From: CBDFKY01 sp965248995 | GTDB taxonomy: Bacteria; Pseudomonadota; Alphaproteobacteria; Rickettsiales; UBA998 | Length of the DNA stretch: 64,000 bases | NCBI GenBank assembly: GCA_965248995.1 | Contig: CBDFKY010000006.1 | Span: 1 to 64,000 of the forward strand | Direction of reading: 5' to 3' | Shown here: in pieces, positions 7,429-16,992 of the stretch | Layout of the letters: every line of letters starts with the position of its first letter | How positions within the stretch are numbered: position 1 is the stretch's first letter | Program-made: the position numbers and the translations under genes | The notes under the pieces: generated by a model | The model's input: only the letters and a program-made list of their open reading frames with translations | Databases searched by the model: none | Told to the model about the DNA's origin: nothing

Positions 7429-8850
7429 TTACAACGACTTGTAAGCCGCAAGCGCCCGCTGGCGGGAGGTTTCGACGTTGACGACCGGATGGGGATAGGT
7501 ATGTCCGAGCGTCACGCCGTATTTCCGTAGTAACTCTTTCGGCGCTTCCCACGGCGTGAAGAGATATTTGTCCGGCAGGCGGGAGAGTTCTGGAACGTAG
7601 CGCCGGATATACTTTCCCTCGCCGTCATATTTCTTCGCCTGCAGGACCGGGTTGAACACCCGGAAATAGGGCGCGGCGTCCGTGCCGCACCCGGCCACCC
7701 ACTGCCAGTTCGTCGCGTTGTTGGCGAGGTCGGCGTCCACCAGGCAGTCCCAGAACCAGCGTTCCCCTTCCCGCCAGTCGAGCAGCAGGTTTTTCACTAG
7801 GAACGATCCCACCACCATGCGCACCCGGTTATGCATGAATCCCGTCTGCCAAAGCTCCCGCATGCCTGCGTCCACCAGCGGATAGCCGGTCATGCCGCGC
7901 TGCCAGGCCTTCAGCGCTTTTTTGTCGTACTGCCAAGGGAAGGCGTCGAACCGCTTCTTCAGGTTATCGGCAGGCAGGGTCGGATGGTAGTAAAGCTGCG
8001 AATAGTTGAATTCCCGCCAGCCGAGCTCGCTCATGAAATGTTCTGCATCGGCATCGGCGCCGCCCTTCGCACGTATAGCTGAGACGGCATGCCATACCTG
8101 ATGGGGAGAGATTTCACCAAAATGCAAATGGGGAGAAAGGCGTGAACCGTACGTGTCCGCCGGGTAATCACGACCTTTTTTATAGTTTTTCAGGCTCGTT
8201 GTCAGGAAGGCGTCCAGCCGGGCGTGCGCATGTGTTTCACCGGCCTGCCATTGTTTCATCATGCCACCGTCCCACGGAATGGCTGGCAGCAGCGCCAGTT
8301 TTTCGAGCGCCAGCGCATCTTTCGGGGGAGAGATCCATGATGTATGGGGTTTGGATAACAGCGAGCGGGGCGGAGCAGCTTTCAAGCAGCCTTTTTTAAA
8401 AAACGGCGTATAGATGCGGTAGGGCGTGCCGTCTTTCTTGGTTATTTCCCACGGTTCCCATAATAGGGAGCCATTGAAGCTTTTCGCTTCGATCCCGGCT
8501 TTCTCTAAAGCGCCTTCCAGTTGTTTTTCCTGTTCACGCTGCCAGGATTCGTAACAGCGGTTCCAATAGACCGCGGCGGCTTTTTCCCTTTTCGCCAGAC
8601 CGGAGAGAATGTCCGCCGCCTCGCCGCGGTACAGCGCCAGGTTGCCTTTGAGCGAGCTGTCCAGCGCTTTGAGTGAATGGTGCAGCCATACGCGGCTTGC
8701 CGCGCCGCGGTGTGCAGGACCGGCGCTTTTTTCGTCTAGGATATAAACCGGCAGCACATCGCCCGCCTGGGCCGCCGTATGCAGGGCCGGATTGTCGGCG
8801 AGGCGCAGATCCTGCCGGAACCAGTGAATGATGAGGGGCCTTGAAGACAT
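7429..8850 (-). CDS. phr: deoxyribodipyrimidine photolyase (class I CPD photolyase)
   Basis: The 473-residue protein opens with LIIHWFRQDLRLADNPAL, the N-terminal DNA photolyase (antenna-binding) domain. It continues with the FAD-binding domain: GGREF-like LGWREFNYSQLYYHP (about 280), GMTGYPLVDAGMRELWQTGF, HNRVRMVVGSFL, and DADLANNATNWQWVAGCGTDAAP (in two parts). These define the light-dependent repair enzyme that splits cyclobutane pyrimidine dimers. It stands alone between a repeat and the divergent nfuA. Length is normal. Confidence 0.93.
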   Translation of the reverse strand: MSSRPLIIHWFRQDLRLADNPALHTAAQAGDVLPVYILDEKSAGPAHRGAASRVWLHHSLKALDSSLKGNLALYRGEAADILSGLAKREKAAAVYWNRCYESWQREQEKQLEGALEKAGIEAKSFNGSLLWEPWEITKKDGTPYRIYTPFFKKGCLKAAPPRSLLSKPHTSWISPPKDALALEKLALLPAIPWDGGMMKQWQAGETHAHARLDAFLTTSLKNYKKGRDYPADTYGSRLSPHLHFGEISPHQVWHAVSAIRAKGGADADAEHFMSELGWREFNYSQLYYHPTLPADNLKKRFDAFPWQYDKKALKAWQRGMTGYPLVDAGMRELWQTGFMHNRVRMVVGSFLVKNLLLDWREGERWFWDCLVDADLANNATNWQWVAGCGTDAAPYFRVFNPVLQAKKYDGEGKYIRRYVPELSRLPDKYLFTPWEAPKELLRKYGVTLGHTYPHPVVNVETSRQRALAAYKSL

Positions 8851-9060
8851 GCGTTTACGTTTAGCAAGTCGGAAACGGGAAACCTACTTGTTTTTGGGTG
8901 AAATCGGCTTACATATGGCTTACCTATAAAAATGCTGACGCATTTGTTGTTCGCCGCACGGGCGGCGCACCAGCGGTCGCTGGTAGTGGCCGGTTGAAAT
9001 AAAGCGTTGTTGCCAAAGCCAACCGGCCATGTTTCTCCTCAATTATTACTTACGGATTTT

Positions 9061-9612
9061 ATGTTCATCCAGACCGAAACCACCCCCAATCCCAACACGC
9101 TGAAATTCCTGCCCGGCCAGACCGTGCTGGCCTCCGGCAGCAAATTCTATACCAGCGCCGCCATGGCCGAGGAATCGCCGCTGGCGCTCAGCCTGTTCCA
9201 GATTCCGGGCGTCAACGCCATTTTTCTCGGCGCCGATTTCATCACCATCACCAAGGACGCCTCGTTCGACTGGTCGCTGATGAAGGCGGACCTGCTGACA
9301 TCCGTCATGGATTTTTTCATGGCCGGCCATCCGGTCGTCCATTCGCGCACCGCGCCCGCGAGCGGTGAATCCGCCGCCGAGGATTCGGATATCGTGAAGG
9401 AGATCAAGGAGATGATCGAGATACGGGTACGGCCCGCCGTGGCGCAGGACGGGGGGGACATCGTATTCCATTCCTTCAGGGACGGGGTGGTGTATCTGGA
9501 GATGCACGGCTCCTGCGCCGGGTGCCCGAGTTCCACCCTGACCCTCAAGCAGGGGATCGAGAACATGCTGAAGCATTATATTCCCGAAGTGATCGCGGTG
9601 GAACCTGTTTAA
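9061..9612 (+). CDS. Nfu-type iron-sulfur cluster scaffold/carrier protein
   Basis: I chose the ATG at 9061 because MFIQTETTPNPNTLKFLPG is the standard N-terminus of alphaproteobacterial and mitochondrial Nfu proteins; an in-frame codon at 9007 would add 18 atypical residues. The 183-residue product has an N-terminal Nfu domain (residues 1-90) and a C-terminal NifU-like domain with the cluster ligands CAGCPSSTLTLKQGIE (about residues 147-162). The CxxC pairs across a dimer to hold a 4Fe-4S cluster for transfer to apoproteins. It faces the amiC-like gene tail-to-tail, 15 bp apart. Confidence 0.92.
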   Translation: MFIQTETTPNPNTLKFLPGQTVLASGSKFYTSAAMAEESPLALSLFQIPGVNAIFLGADFITITKDASFDWSLMKADLLTSVMDFFMAGHPVVHSRTAPASGESAAEDSDIVKEIKEMIEIRVRPAVAQDGGDIVFHSFRDGVVYLEMHGSCAGCPSSTLTLKQGIENMLKHYIPEVIAVEPV

Positions 9613-9627
9613 GGGTTCGGTGCTTTC

Positions 9628-10875
9628 TCACTTAACGGGGTGTTTCGTGAAATACCTGTCCAGCCCTCCGACGACCGCCCGGACCACTTCGCTGCGGTGC
9701 GCCGGATTCTGGAGCAATCTTTCGTCGTCGGCGTTGGAAAGGAAGCCGAGCTCGATCAGGATGGAGGGCATGTCCGGCGATTTCAGTACTCGGAAACCCG
9801 CGTAGCGGTTGGGATTTTTAAGTAGCAGGATGCCGGCTTTCTTGATGCTGCCGCTTACCCCGAACGCCAAGTCCGTCGCCTTGATCCGCGTGTCGCGGGA
9901 GGCAAGGTCGATGAGGATATCCGCCACGTCGGGATGGGCCTCGGCGAATCCGATCGCCCCGATCTTGTCCACTTCGTTCTGCTTGCTCGCCAGCGTCGCC
10001 GCTTCCCTGTCGGAAGCATCCTCGGAGACGGTATAGACCGAGAGGCCTTTCGCGTCCTTCTGCATGGCGATGTCGGCGTGCAGCGAGATCATCACGTCAC
10101 CCCGCGCGGCACGCGCCAGGCGCACCCGTTCCGAGAGAAGGATGAAATTATCGTCGGGCCGGGTCAGCGTCACGCTGTAATTGCCGGTGGCGAGCAGCGC
10201 CTCTTTCAGGCTCAACGCATAGGCCAGCGTGATGTTTTTTTCCTGGAGGCGGCTGCCGAGCATGGCGCCTGGGTCCTTGCCGCCGTGGCCTGCGTCAATC
10301 ACCACCCGCCGCTTACGGGTCGCGGCTGACCCTGTATCCTGCGATTTTTCCTTTGTTTTCTTATGGGGCGAAGAATTTTCGTCCGCCGCCGGGGCAGCGG
10401 AAGCGATGTCCGCGCTTACGTGAAAGGGTGGATAATGGTTGCCTTTTGCCGGAATGCTGAGAGAGATCGTCAGCTTTGCCGGTCCGGTTGCGCCGGAAGG
10501 TTGCTGACGCGTGCGGTAGCGCTCCGGTTCTTCCGCCAGTTCCAGCACTAAGCGGGAGGATGTCGGGCTGAAATGACCGAACCGCATGGTGCGCACCAGG
10601 TTGCCCTCTGGCAGGGAAGGCAGCGTGATCGTCCGGTTGTCCAGCCTGTCCATATCCACCACGAGGCGTAACGGTGTGTGTAATATGAAGGCGCGGACAT
10701 GCGCGGCCGGGCGGTTGATCGTCAAGGTCACCACCGCTCCATGCGCTTTCTGCGTATAGGCGACGGCGCTGGCGGCAAGGGGCGGGGGGGCAGCTTCCAC
10801 GGCGGTGCAGAGCCCCGCAGCCATATGGAAGATAAGCAGAAAATGGAACCATTTCAACGGAGGCCGAAAGAACAT
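9628..10875 (-). CDS. periplasmic N-acetylmuramoyl-L-alanine amidase (AmiC/Amidase_3 with AMIN domain)
   Basis: The 415-residue protein has a signal peptide (to about residue 28, ending CTAVEA), an N-terminal AMIN domain (about 35-140), a charged linker, and an Amidase_3 domain (about 190-405). The zinc-site motifs are VVIDAGHGGKDPGAM, ERVRLAR, SLHADI and ILIELGFLSNADDE. Such enzymes cleave the bond between muramic acid and the stem peptide during daughter-cell separation; the AMIN domain directs them to the septum. It is divergent from the rne leader region. Family assignment is secure. Confidence 0.92.
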   Translation of the reverse strand: MFFRPPLKWFHFLLIFHMAAGLCTAVEAAPPPLAASAVAYTQKAHGAVVTLTINRPAAHVRAFILHTPLRLVVDMDRLDNRTITLPSLPEGNLVRTMRFGHFSPTSSRLVLELAEEPERYRTRQQPSGATGPAKLTISLSIPAKGNHYPPFHVSADIASAAPAADENSSPHKKTKEKSQDTGSAATRKRRVVIDAGHGGKDPGAMLGSRLQEKNITLAYALSLKEALLATGNYSVTLTRPDDNFILLSERVRLARAARGDVMISLHADIAMQKDAKGLSVYTVSEDASDREAATLASKQNEVDKIGAIGFAEAHPDVADILIDLASRDTRIKATDLAFGVSGSIKKAGILLLKNPNRYAGFRVLKSPDMPSILIELGFLSNADDERLLQNPAHRSEVVRAVVGGLDRYFTKHPVK

Positions 10876-10937
10876 GCTTGATTCTTAGCGTAAATACCGC
10901 TTTAACAGGAACTGTTATCGTGTCGCTTCACGTTATT

Positions 10938-11060
10938 TATAGCGCTTTCAAACAGTATCGTTACCGTTCTGTAACGATACTGTTTGAAAAAAGCGCTATA
11001 ACTTAAAAGGTTATAACGCATTCGCTGCCAGATGTGGACGTAGCGGTAACATGCCCTCAC
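10938..11060 (+). repeat. TATA-ended hairpin element, family C
   Basis: The first palindrome spans 10938-11000: TATAGCGCTTT at the left, a long stem around AACAGTATCGTTAC / GTAACGATACTGTT, and AAAGCGCTATA at the right. An ACTTAAAAGG spacer (11001-11010) then leads to TTATAACGC and a weaker second palindrome. The spacer and following TTAT are shared with the element at 31136-31258. It lies between the amidase start and rne. Confidence 0.7.
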
Positions 11061-11567
11061 CCAGAGGGCGCTCCGGAATACTCGTTTCCGTCCGGCGTTC
11101 GCGCAAGGATGCGGGACAGCATATAGAATACCTATTTTCATAAACCAGATACCTTATAAGGATTCAAGCGATGAGCGCGATACTATTTACCACGGCCTTT
11201 GTCATGATCACCACGGCCTACCAGCATTTCGGCGCATAGACGCAGGCGGTGCGGTTACGGGGATGATGCGCCGGCAGGGCAACACATGGAAAGACGGTAA
11301 CGTCACGATTCGATATATAACCTGACTCAAGTGACGCGCAGCGTAGGACTGTTTCGGGTTCCGGTCGAAAAGCGCTCGGGCGATCAGCATCATCAAAGAA
11401 TAAAGAGAACCGGCAGTAAATCTACGCCGGACTATTCAACCTACTAACGGACACCGCCAGCGGCCGCCAATGCTCCGCACCCTCCTCATGCAAGGAGAGA
11501 TAGTGCGGATGCGGCGACGGGTTTGCCGGTTGGTCGACGTTCAAGCATTTCAAGGAGTACACAGATT
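11061..11567 (+). other. long leader/intergenic region before rne
   Basis: I find no convincing gene in these 500 bases. A 22-codon frame (11171-11239, MSAILFTTAFVMITTAYQHF then GA) preceded by AAGG is possible but unsupported. A GC-rich hairpin (CCGCAC...GTGCGG, about 11475-11510) lies in the probable 5' untranslated region of rne. Long 5' leaders are known for rne, whose mRNA is autoregulated in enterobacteria; whether that holds here is inference. Confidence 0.4.
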
Positions 11568-14114
11568 ATGGCACGCATCATGTTGATTGACGCGATGGAA
11601 CCGCTGGAAACCCGCGTGGTCATCACCGACGAAGGGGAAATCGAGCATTTCGATTTTATTACCCGATCGAAAAAACAGATCAAAGGGAACATTTATCTCG
11701 GCAAGATCACGAGAATCGAGCCTTCTCTGCAGGCGGCGTTCGTGGAATATGGCGGCGATAAGCAGGGGTTCCTGCCGTTCGCGGAGATCCACCCGGATTA
11801 TTACCAGATTCCCGTGGAAGACCGCAAGCGCCTGCTGGAAGAAGCGGAAGCGGCGGCGGCCCGGCGGGAAATGGAAGCGGATGAGGATATGCCGCATTCA
11901 CGCGACCGGGAGGCGGTGGAAGCGGAGGAATTTTCCGATGAAAAACCGGAATCTTCCAGAGACGAAAAAGAATCCGCCTCGCCTTCCGGCCGCCGTAAAG
12001 GACGGCGGCGTCCGTTCCGCGGTGCTTCGGTAGCGCAGGCGGCGGACACTTCGCATTCCCTGGTCGCGGCGGAAGAGGCCGCCTCCGAGGCGCCATCGTC
12101 CGATCATGACGCGGAAGAATCCGCACCCTCTGAGTACGGCCCGGAAGAAGAGGACACTCACCACGGCGAGGCGGAGACACATGCCGAAGGACACGGCGGA
12201 TCCGAACCGGAGGAAAGGGAATCTTCCCATCGTTCGCTCTCCTACCGCCGCTACAAGATCCAGGAAGTGATCCGCCCCGGCCAGCTGGTGCTGGTGCAGG
12301 TCATCAAGGAAGAGCGAGGGAATAAAGGGGTGTCCATCAGTACCTACATTTCGCTGGCAGGCCGGTATTGCGTCCTGATGCCCAATTCACCGCGCGCCGG
12401 CGGGATTTCCCGCAAGATCGCCAGCGGGGAGGACCGCAAGCGGCTGAAGGAGATTTCCGAGGAACTCAAAGATATACGCGGCATGAACGCCATCATCCGC
12501 ACCGCCGGGATGGATCGCACCCGCGCCGAGATCAAGCGCGACTACGAATATCTCATCAAATTGTGGAACCAGGTGCGGGACGACGCGCTCTCCTCCATCG
12601 CGCCCGCCAAGGTGTATGAGGAAAACGACATCATCAAACGCTCGATCCGCGACCATTACAACGGCGATATCGAGCATATCTACGTGGAAGGGGAGGGATC
12701 CTACAAGCAGGCGAAGGATTTCATGAAGATGCTGACCCCCAGCCACGCGGCTCGGGTGAAGCTCTACAAGGAATCCCAGCCGATTTTCGCGTCCTACAAT
12801 ATCGAGTCACAGCTCGGTGAGCTCTACCAGAGCACCGCGCCGCTGCGTTCCGGCGGCTATATCGTGATCAACCCGACCGAGGCGCTGATCTCGATCGACG
12901 TGAACTCCGGTCGCTCGACGACGGAGCGCAACGTCGAGGAAACCGCGTACAAGACCAATCAGGAAGCCTGCGGGGAAATCGCGCGGCAGCTGCGCCTGCG
13001 CAATCTCGGGGGACTGGTGGTGATCGATTTCATCGACATGGGCTACCATAAGAACCGCCGCAATATCGAGCGGTCCATGAAAGACGCGCTGCGCGAGGAC
13101 CGCGCCCGCATCCAGGTGGGGCATATCAGCGCGTTCGGACTGATGGAGCTCTCCCGCCAGCGGATGGGATCCAGCATCGAGGAAGCCACCACGCAGACCT
13201 GTCCGGTGTGCAGCGGTTCGGGGCGCACCATGTCGCCGGAAACGCTGGTGATGCAGATGTTCCGCAACCTGCACGGGTTCCTGAATGAGAATCAGGATTC
13301 GCGAAGTGTTACCTTGTCCGTCTCCCGCCATATCCTGCTGGAGCTGTTCAACACGTATCGCGACACGATGAGCGCGATGGAAAACTCGCTCGGCATCATG
13401 CTGGCCCTGGAGCTGCACGCCGACGATAACGACAGCGTCTATGTCTTCAAAGGCAAGGGCGGTGCGCGGTTCGATTCTTCCGAGCCGGTAACCCGCAAAT
13501 CGAGCGGTAAACATAAGCGCAACCGTTCCGGCAGCCGCCGCGGCGGATCAGGGCAGGAGGAACGGGACGTGCGCCCGCAGCAGGCGGCAGCCGCTTCACC
13601 GTCGCAGGAGGCGGAAGAAACCGTCAATGAAGCGAGCGAGCAGCCGGACGGGCAGGCGAGCATGGAGCGTGAGCAGGCCGGTGAGGGCCACAGCCGCAGC
13701 CGTAACCGCAATCGCCGCCGTCGCGGTCGTGGTGACGGGCAGCGCCATCAGTCCGCGGAATCCTTGGATGGAGCGATAGATAACGATTCGCAAACGGAAA
13801 CGGTCATGGAAGAAGGCTCCGTGCAGGATGAAACGGAGACGCCCGATGCTTCGCCGGTACAGGAAGAGACGCGTAAACCCAGAAGCCGTGGCCGCCGAGT
13901 AAAGGCAGCGGCGCCGGAAGAGCCGGCTTCCGTGGTGGAGGAAACGGCTGTGCAGCCGGAACGGCCAGCCGCCACCCCTTCAAAGGACGTGACCATCCTG
14001 GTGGAGATCCCTCAACTGCCGGCGCGACCTGAGTCTGTCGTCCCGGCGGAAGATACGCCCACTCCCGCCGACAGGCGTCGTGGCTGGTGGCAGCGGGTGA
14101 TCGAAGGGGAGTAG
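11568..14114 (+). CDS. rne: ribonuclease E/G family endoribonuclease
   Basis: I chose the ATG at 11568 because CAAGGAG lies 10 nt upstream and MARIMLIDAMEPLETRVV is the usual N-terminus. The 848-residue protein has an S1 domain split by an acidic low-complexity insert (about residues 95-225). The catalytic DNase I-like region follows, with ALISIDVNSGRST and VVIDFIDM, then the zinc link TCPVCSGSGRT (about 544). The C-terminal 230 residues are Arg/Glu-rich and disordered, like the degradosome-scaffold tail of RNase E. It processes rRNA and tRNA and starts mRNA decay at the inner membrane. It is monocistronic here. Confidence 0.94.
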   Translation: MARIMLIDAMEPLETRVVITDEGEIEHFDFITRSKKQIKGNIYLGKITRIEPSLQAAFVEYGGDKQGFLPFAEIHPDYYQIPVEDRKRLLEEAEAAAARREMEADEDMPHSRDREAVEAEEFSDEKPESSRDEKESASPSGRRKGRRRPFRGASVAQAADTSHSLVAAEEAASEAPSSDHDAEESAPSEYGPEEEDTHHGEAETHAEGHGGSEPEERESSHRSLSYRRYKIQEVIRPGQLVLVQVIKEERGNKGVSISTYISLAGRYCVLMPNSPRAGGISRKIASGEDRKRLKEISEELKDIRGMNAIIRTAGMDRTRAEIKRDYEYLIKLWNQVRDDALSSIAPAKVYEENDIIKRSIRDHYNGDIEHIYVEGEGSYKQAKDFMKMLTPSHAARVKLYKESQPIFASYNIESQLGELYQSTAPLRSGGYIVINPTEALISIDVNSGRSTTERNVEETAYKTNQEACGEIARQLRLRNLGGLVVIDFIDMGYHKNRRNIERSMKDALREDRARIQVGHISAFGLMELSRQRMGSSIEEATTQTCPVCSGSGRTMSPETLVMQMFRNLHGFLNENQDSRSVTLSVSRHILLELFNTYRDTMSAMENSLGIMLALELHADDNDSVYVFKGKGGARFDSSEPVTRKSSGKHKRNRSGSRRGGSGQEERDVRPQQAAAASPSQEAEETVNEASEQPDGQASMEREQAGEGHSRSRNRNRRRRGRGDGQRHQSAESLDGAIDNDSQTETVMEEGSVQDETETPDASPVQEETRKPRSRGRRVKAAAPEEPASVVEETAVQPERPAATPSKDVTILVEIPQLPARPESVVPAEDTPTPADRRRGWWQRVIEGE

Positions 14115-14579
14115 GCGCCCAAAAGTAGATTCTTCATCATCGCGTCGGGCGATAGCGCAAACGCGCCGTTTTCCCGGCGGCATATCGTGTTGAGAGTAGC
14201 GGGGAACGTATTTTTCACCATGGGCTTCTGCGCTTTACTCAAACGGGCGTCATTTTGGCGGTTCGGCGGATGAAACGCCCTGTTTCCTTGCCTTCCAGCC
14301 CTATTTGTCATCAAATGTTCACGTTAACTACCGGCTTTTGTCATAAAAAGGTCAATGTCGTTAACATATACTGAAGAGGTTACTTCCTCATTCTTTTACA
14401 AAAAGATCCGAGCTTCATAGATTATCCAATCAATCTGTTTTGATTCACCGTCATACCTTTGTGCCGTTGCTCTGATCTATGTTGCCCGATCTTAAAGTTG
14501 AGGCAAAGGACACCTGTTCACCTCCACATATTCAAACGTGTGAGGATTTCTTTCTCGAAAATTTCAAGGAGAAACTCAA
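14115..14579 (+). other. intergenic region upstream of secreted-protein cluster
   Basis: No gene is supported in this 465-bp stretch. A minus-strand frame (to 14314) overlaps the rne tail and looks like its shadow. AT content rises after 14320, where promoters for the 14580 gene are expected, but I could not fix one with good spacing. AAGGAG lies at 14565-14570 directly before the next gene. Confidence 0.4.
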
Positions 14580-15554
14580 ATGGCTAACTTAAACGGTTTG
14601 GTTCGCGGCGCTTTTGTTTTCGGTTCTCTCTTTGCTGCTACATTATCCTTAACAGGTGGTGCCGCTTCAGCAGAGCAGATCATCAATCAGGTGCAAAATG
14701 CACCCGCGCCCGTAGTGAAGCCTGTGCCCGTGTCACACCCGACACCTGCGCCCGTAGTCACGCATCCTACCCCAGCGCCCGTGTCACACCCGACACCCGC
14801 GCCTGTAGCGACGCATCCTGCACCCGCGCCTGTGTCTCACCCGACACCTGCGCCTGCACCAAGTGCAACTTCAAGCTCAACAGCGTCTACAAACGCAACC
14901 TTGAACAGCACTCAGCAACAGCAGTCTGCCCAGCAAACTTCTGTCAGGACCACGGTGAATCCGACTACTACTTCGTCTGCACAAGGCGGTACGGTCACTC
15001 TTCAACCCGGTAGTGTTGCCCCTTCGGCTTCCGCATCCACTTCACCCGTGAACGTGTCTCCCACTGTCTCGCCTACCGCGAGCACAGGTACGGTAGATAC
15101 GTCCAATGGTGGGGTTTCCGTTGATTCGCACGACAAGACCGTCGTGCATGCCCAACCGTTGCCTCAAGTGGTTCAGCAAGCACCACAAGGTGTCGCTCCA
15201 CTGGTTCGTGTCACAATCACCGCCCCTGGTGGTGCCAGTGTTGACGTTACCCAGCAGGGTGGCGTAACAACCAACGGTGCGGCTGCTGCATTCGGCACCG
15301 GTTCCACGCAAGCGGCTATCGGCTTCCAAAGCCAAAAAGTCCGAGCTTGGAATCAACAATCCGCTAACGCAGTGATTGACGAGGGCGTTGGTGCTCTGCG
15401 TCAAGTACGCAGTCTGCTGATTGTTCCTGTTCCTGCAGCAGCTGCGGTTGCTGGAAGTGATGCAGGTGCAAAAGCCGAAGCCGAAGCCACTATCAACCTG
15501 AACGTCAATGGGACAACCCAAAAACGTGTTCGTGTTGAGAAAGGCCAAGGCTAA
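14580..15554 (+). CDS. secreted Pro/Ala/Ser-Thr-rich repeat protein, function unknown
   Basis: The start is fixed by AAGGAG 9 nt before the ATG. The 324-residue product has a signal peptide ending GGAASA (about residue 31). Residues 40-90 repeat VSHPTPAP / THPTPAP units (about six), followed by a Ser/Thr/Gln-rich stretch (95-190) and a less biased C-terminal part with APLVRVTITAPGGASVDVTQ and a conserved-looking AEATINLNVNG. Pro-Ala-rich repeats of this kind often act as extended wall-spanning linkers. There are no cysteines. Codon use is less GC-biased than in neighbouring housekeeping genes. It is followed by its own terminator and two further unknown secreted proteins. Confidence 0.8.
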   Translation: MANLNGLVRGAFVFGSLFAATLSLTGGAASAEQIINQVQNAPAPVVKPVPVSHPTPAPVVTHPTPAPVSHPTPAPVATHPAPAPVSHPTPAPAPSATSSSTASTNATLNSTQQQQSAQQTSVRTTVNPTTTSSAQGGTVTLQPGSVAPSASASTSPVNVSPTVSPTASTGTVDTSNGGVSVDSHDKTVVHAQPLPQVVQQAPQGVAPLVRVTITAPGGASVDVTQQGGVTTNGAAAAFGTGSTQAAIGFQSQKVRAWNQQSANAVIDEGVGALRQVRSLLIVPVPAAAAVAGSDAGAKAEAEATINLNVNGTTQKRVRVEKGQG

Positions 15555-15578
15555 ACCGGACTGCGCTAGCTTAAGATC

Positions 15579-15618
15579 AGCAGAGTGAGGGTGAAACTCT
15601 CCCTCTGCTTTTTTTTCG
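15579..15618 (+). terminator. terminator after the 14580 gene
   Basis: AGCAGAG (15579-15585) pairs with CTCTGCT, enclosing a G-rich/C-rich inner stem, and runs into eight T. Confidence 0.75.
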
Positions 15619-15651
15619 CCTTATTCTTTATCTGTAAGGAGATATTTCATC

Positions 15652-16107
15652 ATGAAACGATGGCTTCTGGCAATTGCCATTGCCGTGGGACTGACCGGCG
15701 GCGCCTCTGCCGCCCTTGCTGAAGCGCCTGCTCAGGTGACCAGTACCTCGGCAATATCCCTCTCCCTGGAAGGTAGAAATGCAGTATGGCGTACCAACGT
15801 CACCGCTGCGGTACCTTCCAGAGGAATCGCGGTCAATGTGCAGACCCAGGACGTACTGGAAGTACGACCCGCCGCACCGAATCCGTTTACCCAACCTTGG
15901 GGAACGGAAGGTGACCGCAAGGAAAACGATGTAGGTGTCAATCTGCTCCAGATCGGTTCCCGCAATTCCGCTCAACCCTTCGAAATTCGGGAGAGCCTAA
16001 CCGGGTCCGAGGAAACTTCAAAGCGCGGCTGGGAAGCTGTTGCCGAGGAGTTTCACATCCGGCAGCAGCAAGAGATCAATCGACGCGCGGCGCTTGCCAA
16101 CCGTTGA
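15652..16107 (+). CDS. secreted protein, function unknown
   Basis: The 151-residue product follows AAGGAG with a 10-nt gap. It has a signal peptide (MKRWLLAIAIAVGLTGGASA, then ALA). The mature part has a short beta-like region (NAVWRTNVTAAVPSRGIAV) and a charged C-terminal helix (EEFHIRQQQEINRRAALANR). No cysteines, no repeats, no family recognised. It lies 97 bp after the preceding gene, behind a terminator, and 72 bp before the 16180 gene, so the last two may be co-transcribed. Location in the same cluster suggests envelope or extracellular function, which is inference only. Confidence 0.7.
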   Translation: MKRWLLAIAIAVGLTGGASAALAEAPAQVTSTSAISLSLEGRNAVWRTNVTAAVPSRGIAVNVQTQDVLEVRPAAPNPFTQPWGTEGDRKENDVGVNLLQIGSRNSAQPFEIRESLTGSEETSKRGWEAVAEEFHIRQQQEINRRAALANR

Positions 16108-16179
16108 AGTTGAATATGAGGGCGGCGTGGTTTTCCCATGCTGCCGGTTCTCACTACAAAAACTATCGAGCTGAAAAAG

Positions 16180-16824
16180 ATGAAATTTTTTGTTCGCTTT
16201 CTGGCTGGTGTTTTAGCTGTGTTTTTCCTGGGTGGAGTCTTCTCCCCCGCTATGGCAACGCTTGCGCCTCTTCCCCCGACATCCGTCGCGGAAGTGCAAC
16301 AAGAGTTTGACAACGGAGCATCAGGGGTGGTGGTTATCACCTACGATCTTCGCCGCCCTTCAGGTGGTTCGGAAACAGTCCAGTATGGTGAGTATAATGC
16401 CCCGAAAGGTGGGATCAACTACTCGCCATACAAAAATTGGGTAGAGGCTTTCTTCGTGAAAAATGGGCAAGTAACATTGTCCCATACCAGCAAAGTGACT
16501 ACTTCCCGCTTGGGAGTTTTCACGGAACCCACTTCTGGAGAACTCGGCGAATACCAGAACTTCATCAATGGGGTTTCGGGGTTCGCACTGTTCGATCTGG
16601 AGGGGGTCGCCGACTATAGCGCTGACGACGGTGCGTCGCTGCACGGTCCTTACGACGATGAAAATAATTTTTCCGGAGTGGGCTCGCATGCCTGCTTCCG
16701 TAACGTCGGAAACAGAGGGAACTGGAAGGACGCGCAGGCGTCCTGGTCCAGTCTGAAGGGGCAGATCATTTCCGCTCAGAAAACGGGTGTGGTGATGTGG
16801 ATCTTCCGATACGTCACAAACTGA
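16180..16824 (+). CDS. secreted protein, function unknown
   Basis: I prefer the ATG at 16180, which gives a clean signal peptide (MKFFVRFLAGVLAVFFLGGV, cleavage after SPAMA); an in-frame codon at 16138 would add 14 residues before it. The 214-residue protein contains one cysteine (VGSHACFRNVGNRGNW) and aromatic-rich segments such as YGEYNAPKGGINYSPYKNWV. It ends VVMWIFRYVTN. I recognise no domain. It is the last of three exported unknowns and is followed by a good terminator at 16849. Confidence 0.7.
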   Translation: MKFFVRFLAGVLAVFFLGGVFSPAMATLAPLPPTSVAEVQQEFDNGASGVVVITYDLRRPSGGSETVQYGEYNAPKGGINYSPYKNWVEAFFVKNGQVTLSHTSKVTTSRLGVFTEPTSGELGEYQNFINGVSGFALFDLEGVADYSADDGASLHGPYDDENNFSGVGSHACFRNVGNRGNWKDAQASWSSLKGQIISAQKTGVVMWIFRYVTN

Positions 16825-16848
16825 TCCTTCACCGCTTCAACTCGTAGA

Positions 16849-16877
16849 GAGTCTCCCCATCGGGAGGCTCTTTTTTT
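16849..16877 (+). terminator. terminator after the secreted-protein cluster
   Basis: GAGTCTCCC (16849-16857) pairs with GGGAGGCTC (16862-16870) with one G-T wobble, followed by seven T. Confidence 0.85.
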
Positions 16878-16992
16878 GCGCAGAATTCCTGCTGCCTTAT
16901 GCCTTCGCAGATCCGGCGACTTGCCGCCATGCTTGTGTTTCCGCGGAAAATCCGCTAAACGTACGTGGCACTTGAGTTAACAGGAACATCTT

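Noticed and set aside
14012..14314. 100-codon minus-strand frame after rne
   Set aside because: Most of it overlaps the rne tail antisense; no ribosome site or recognised domain.
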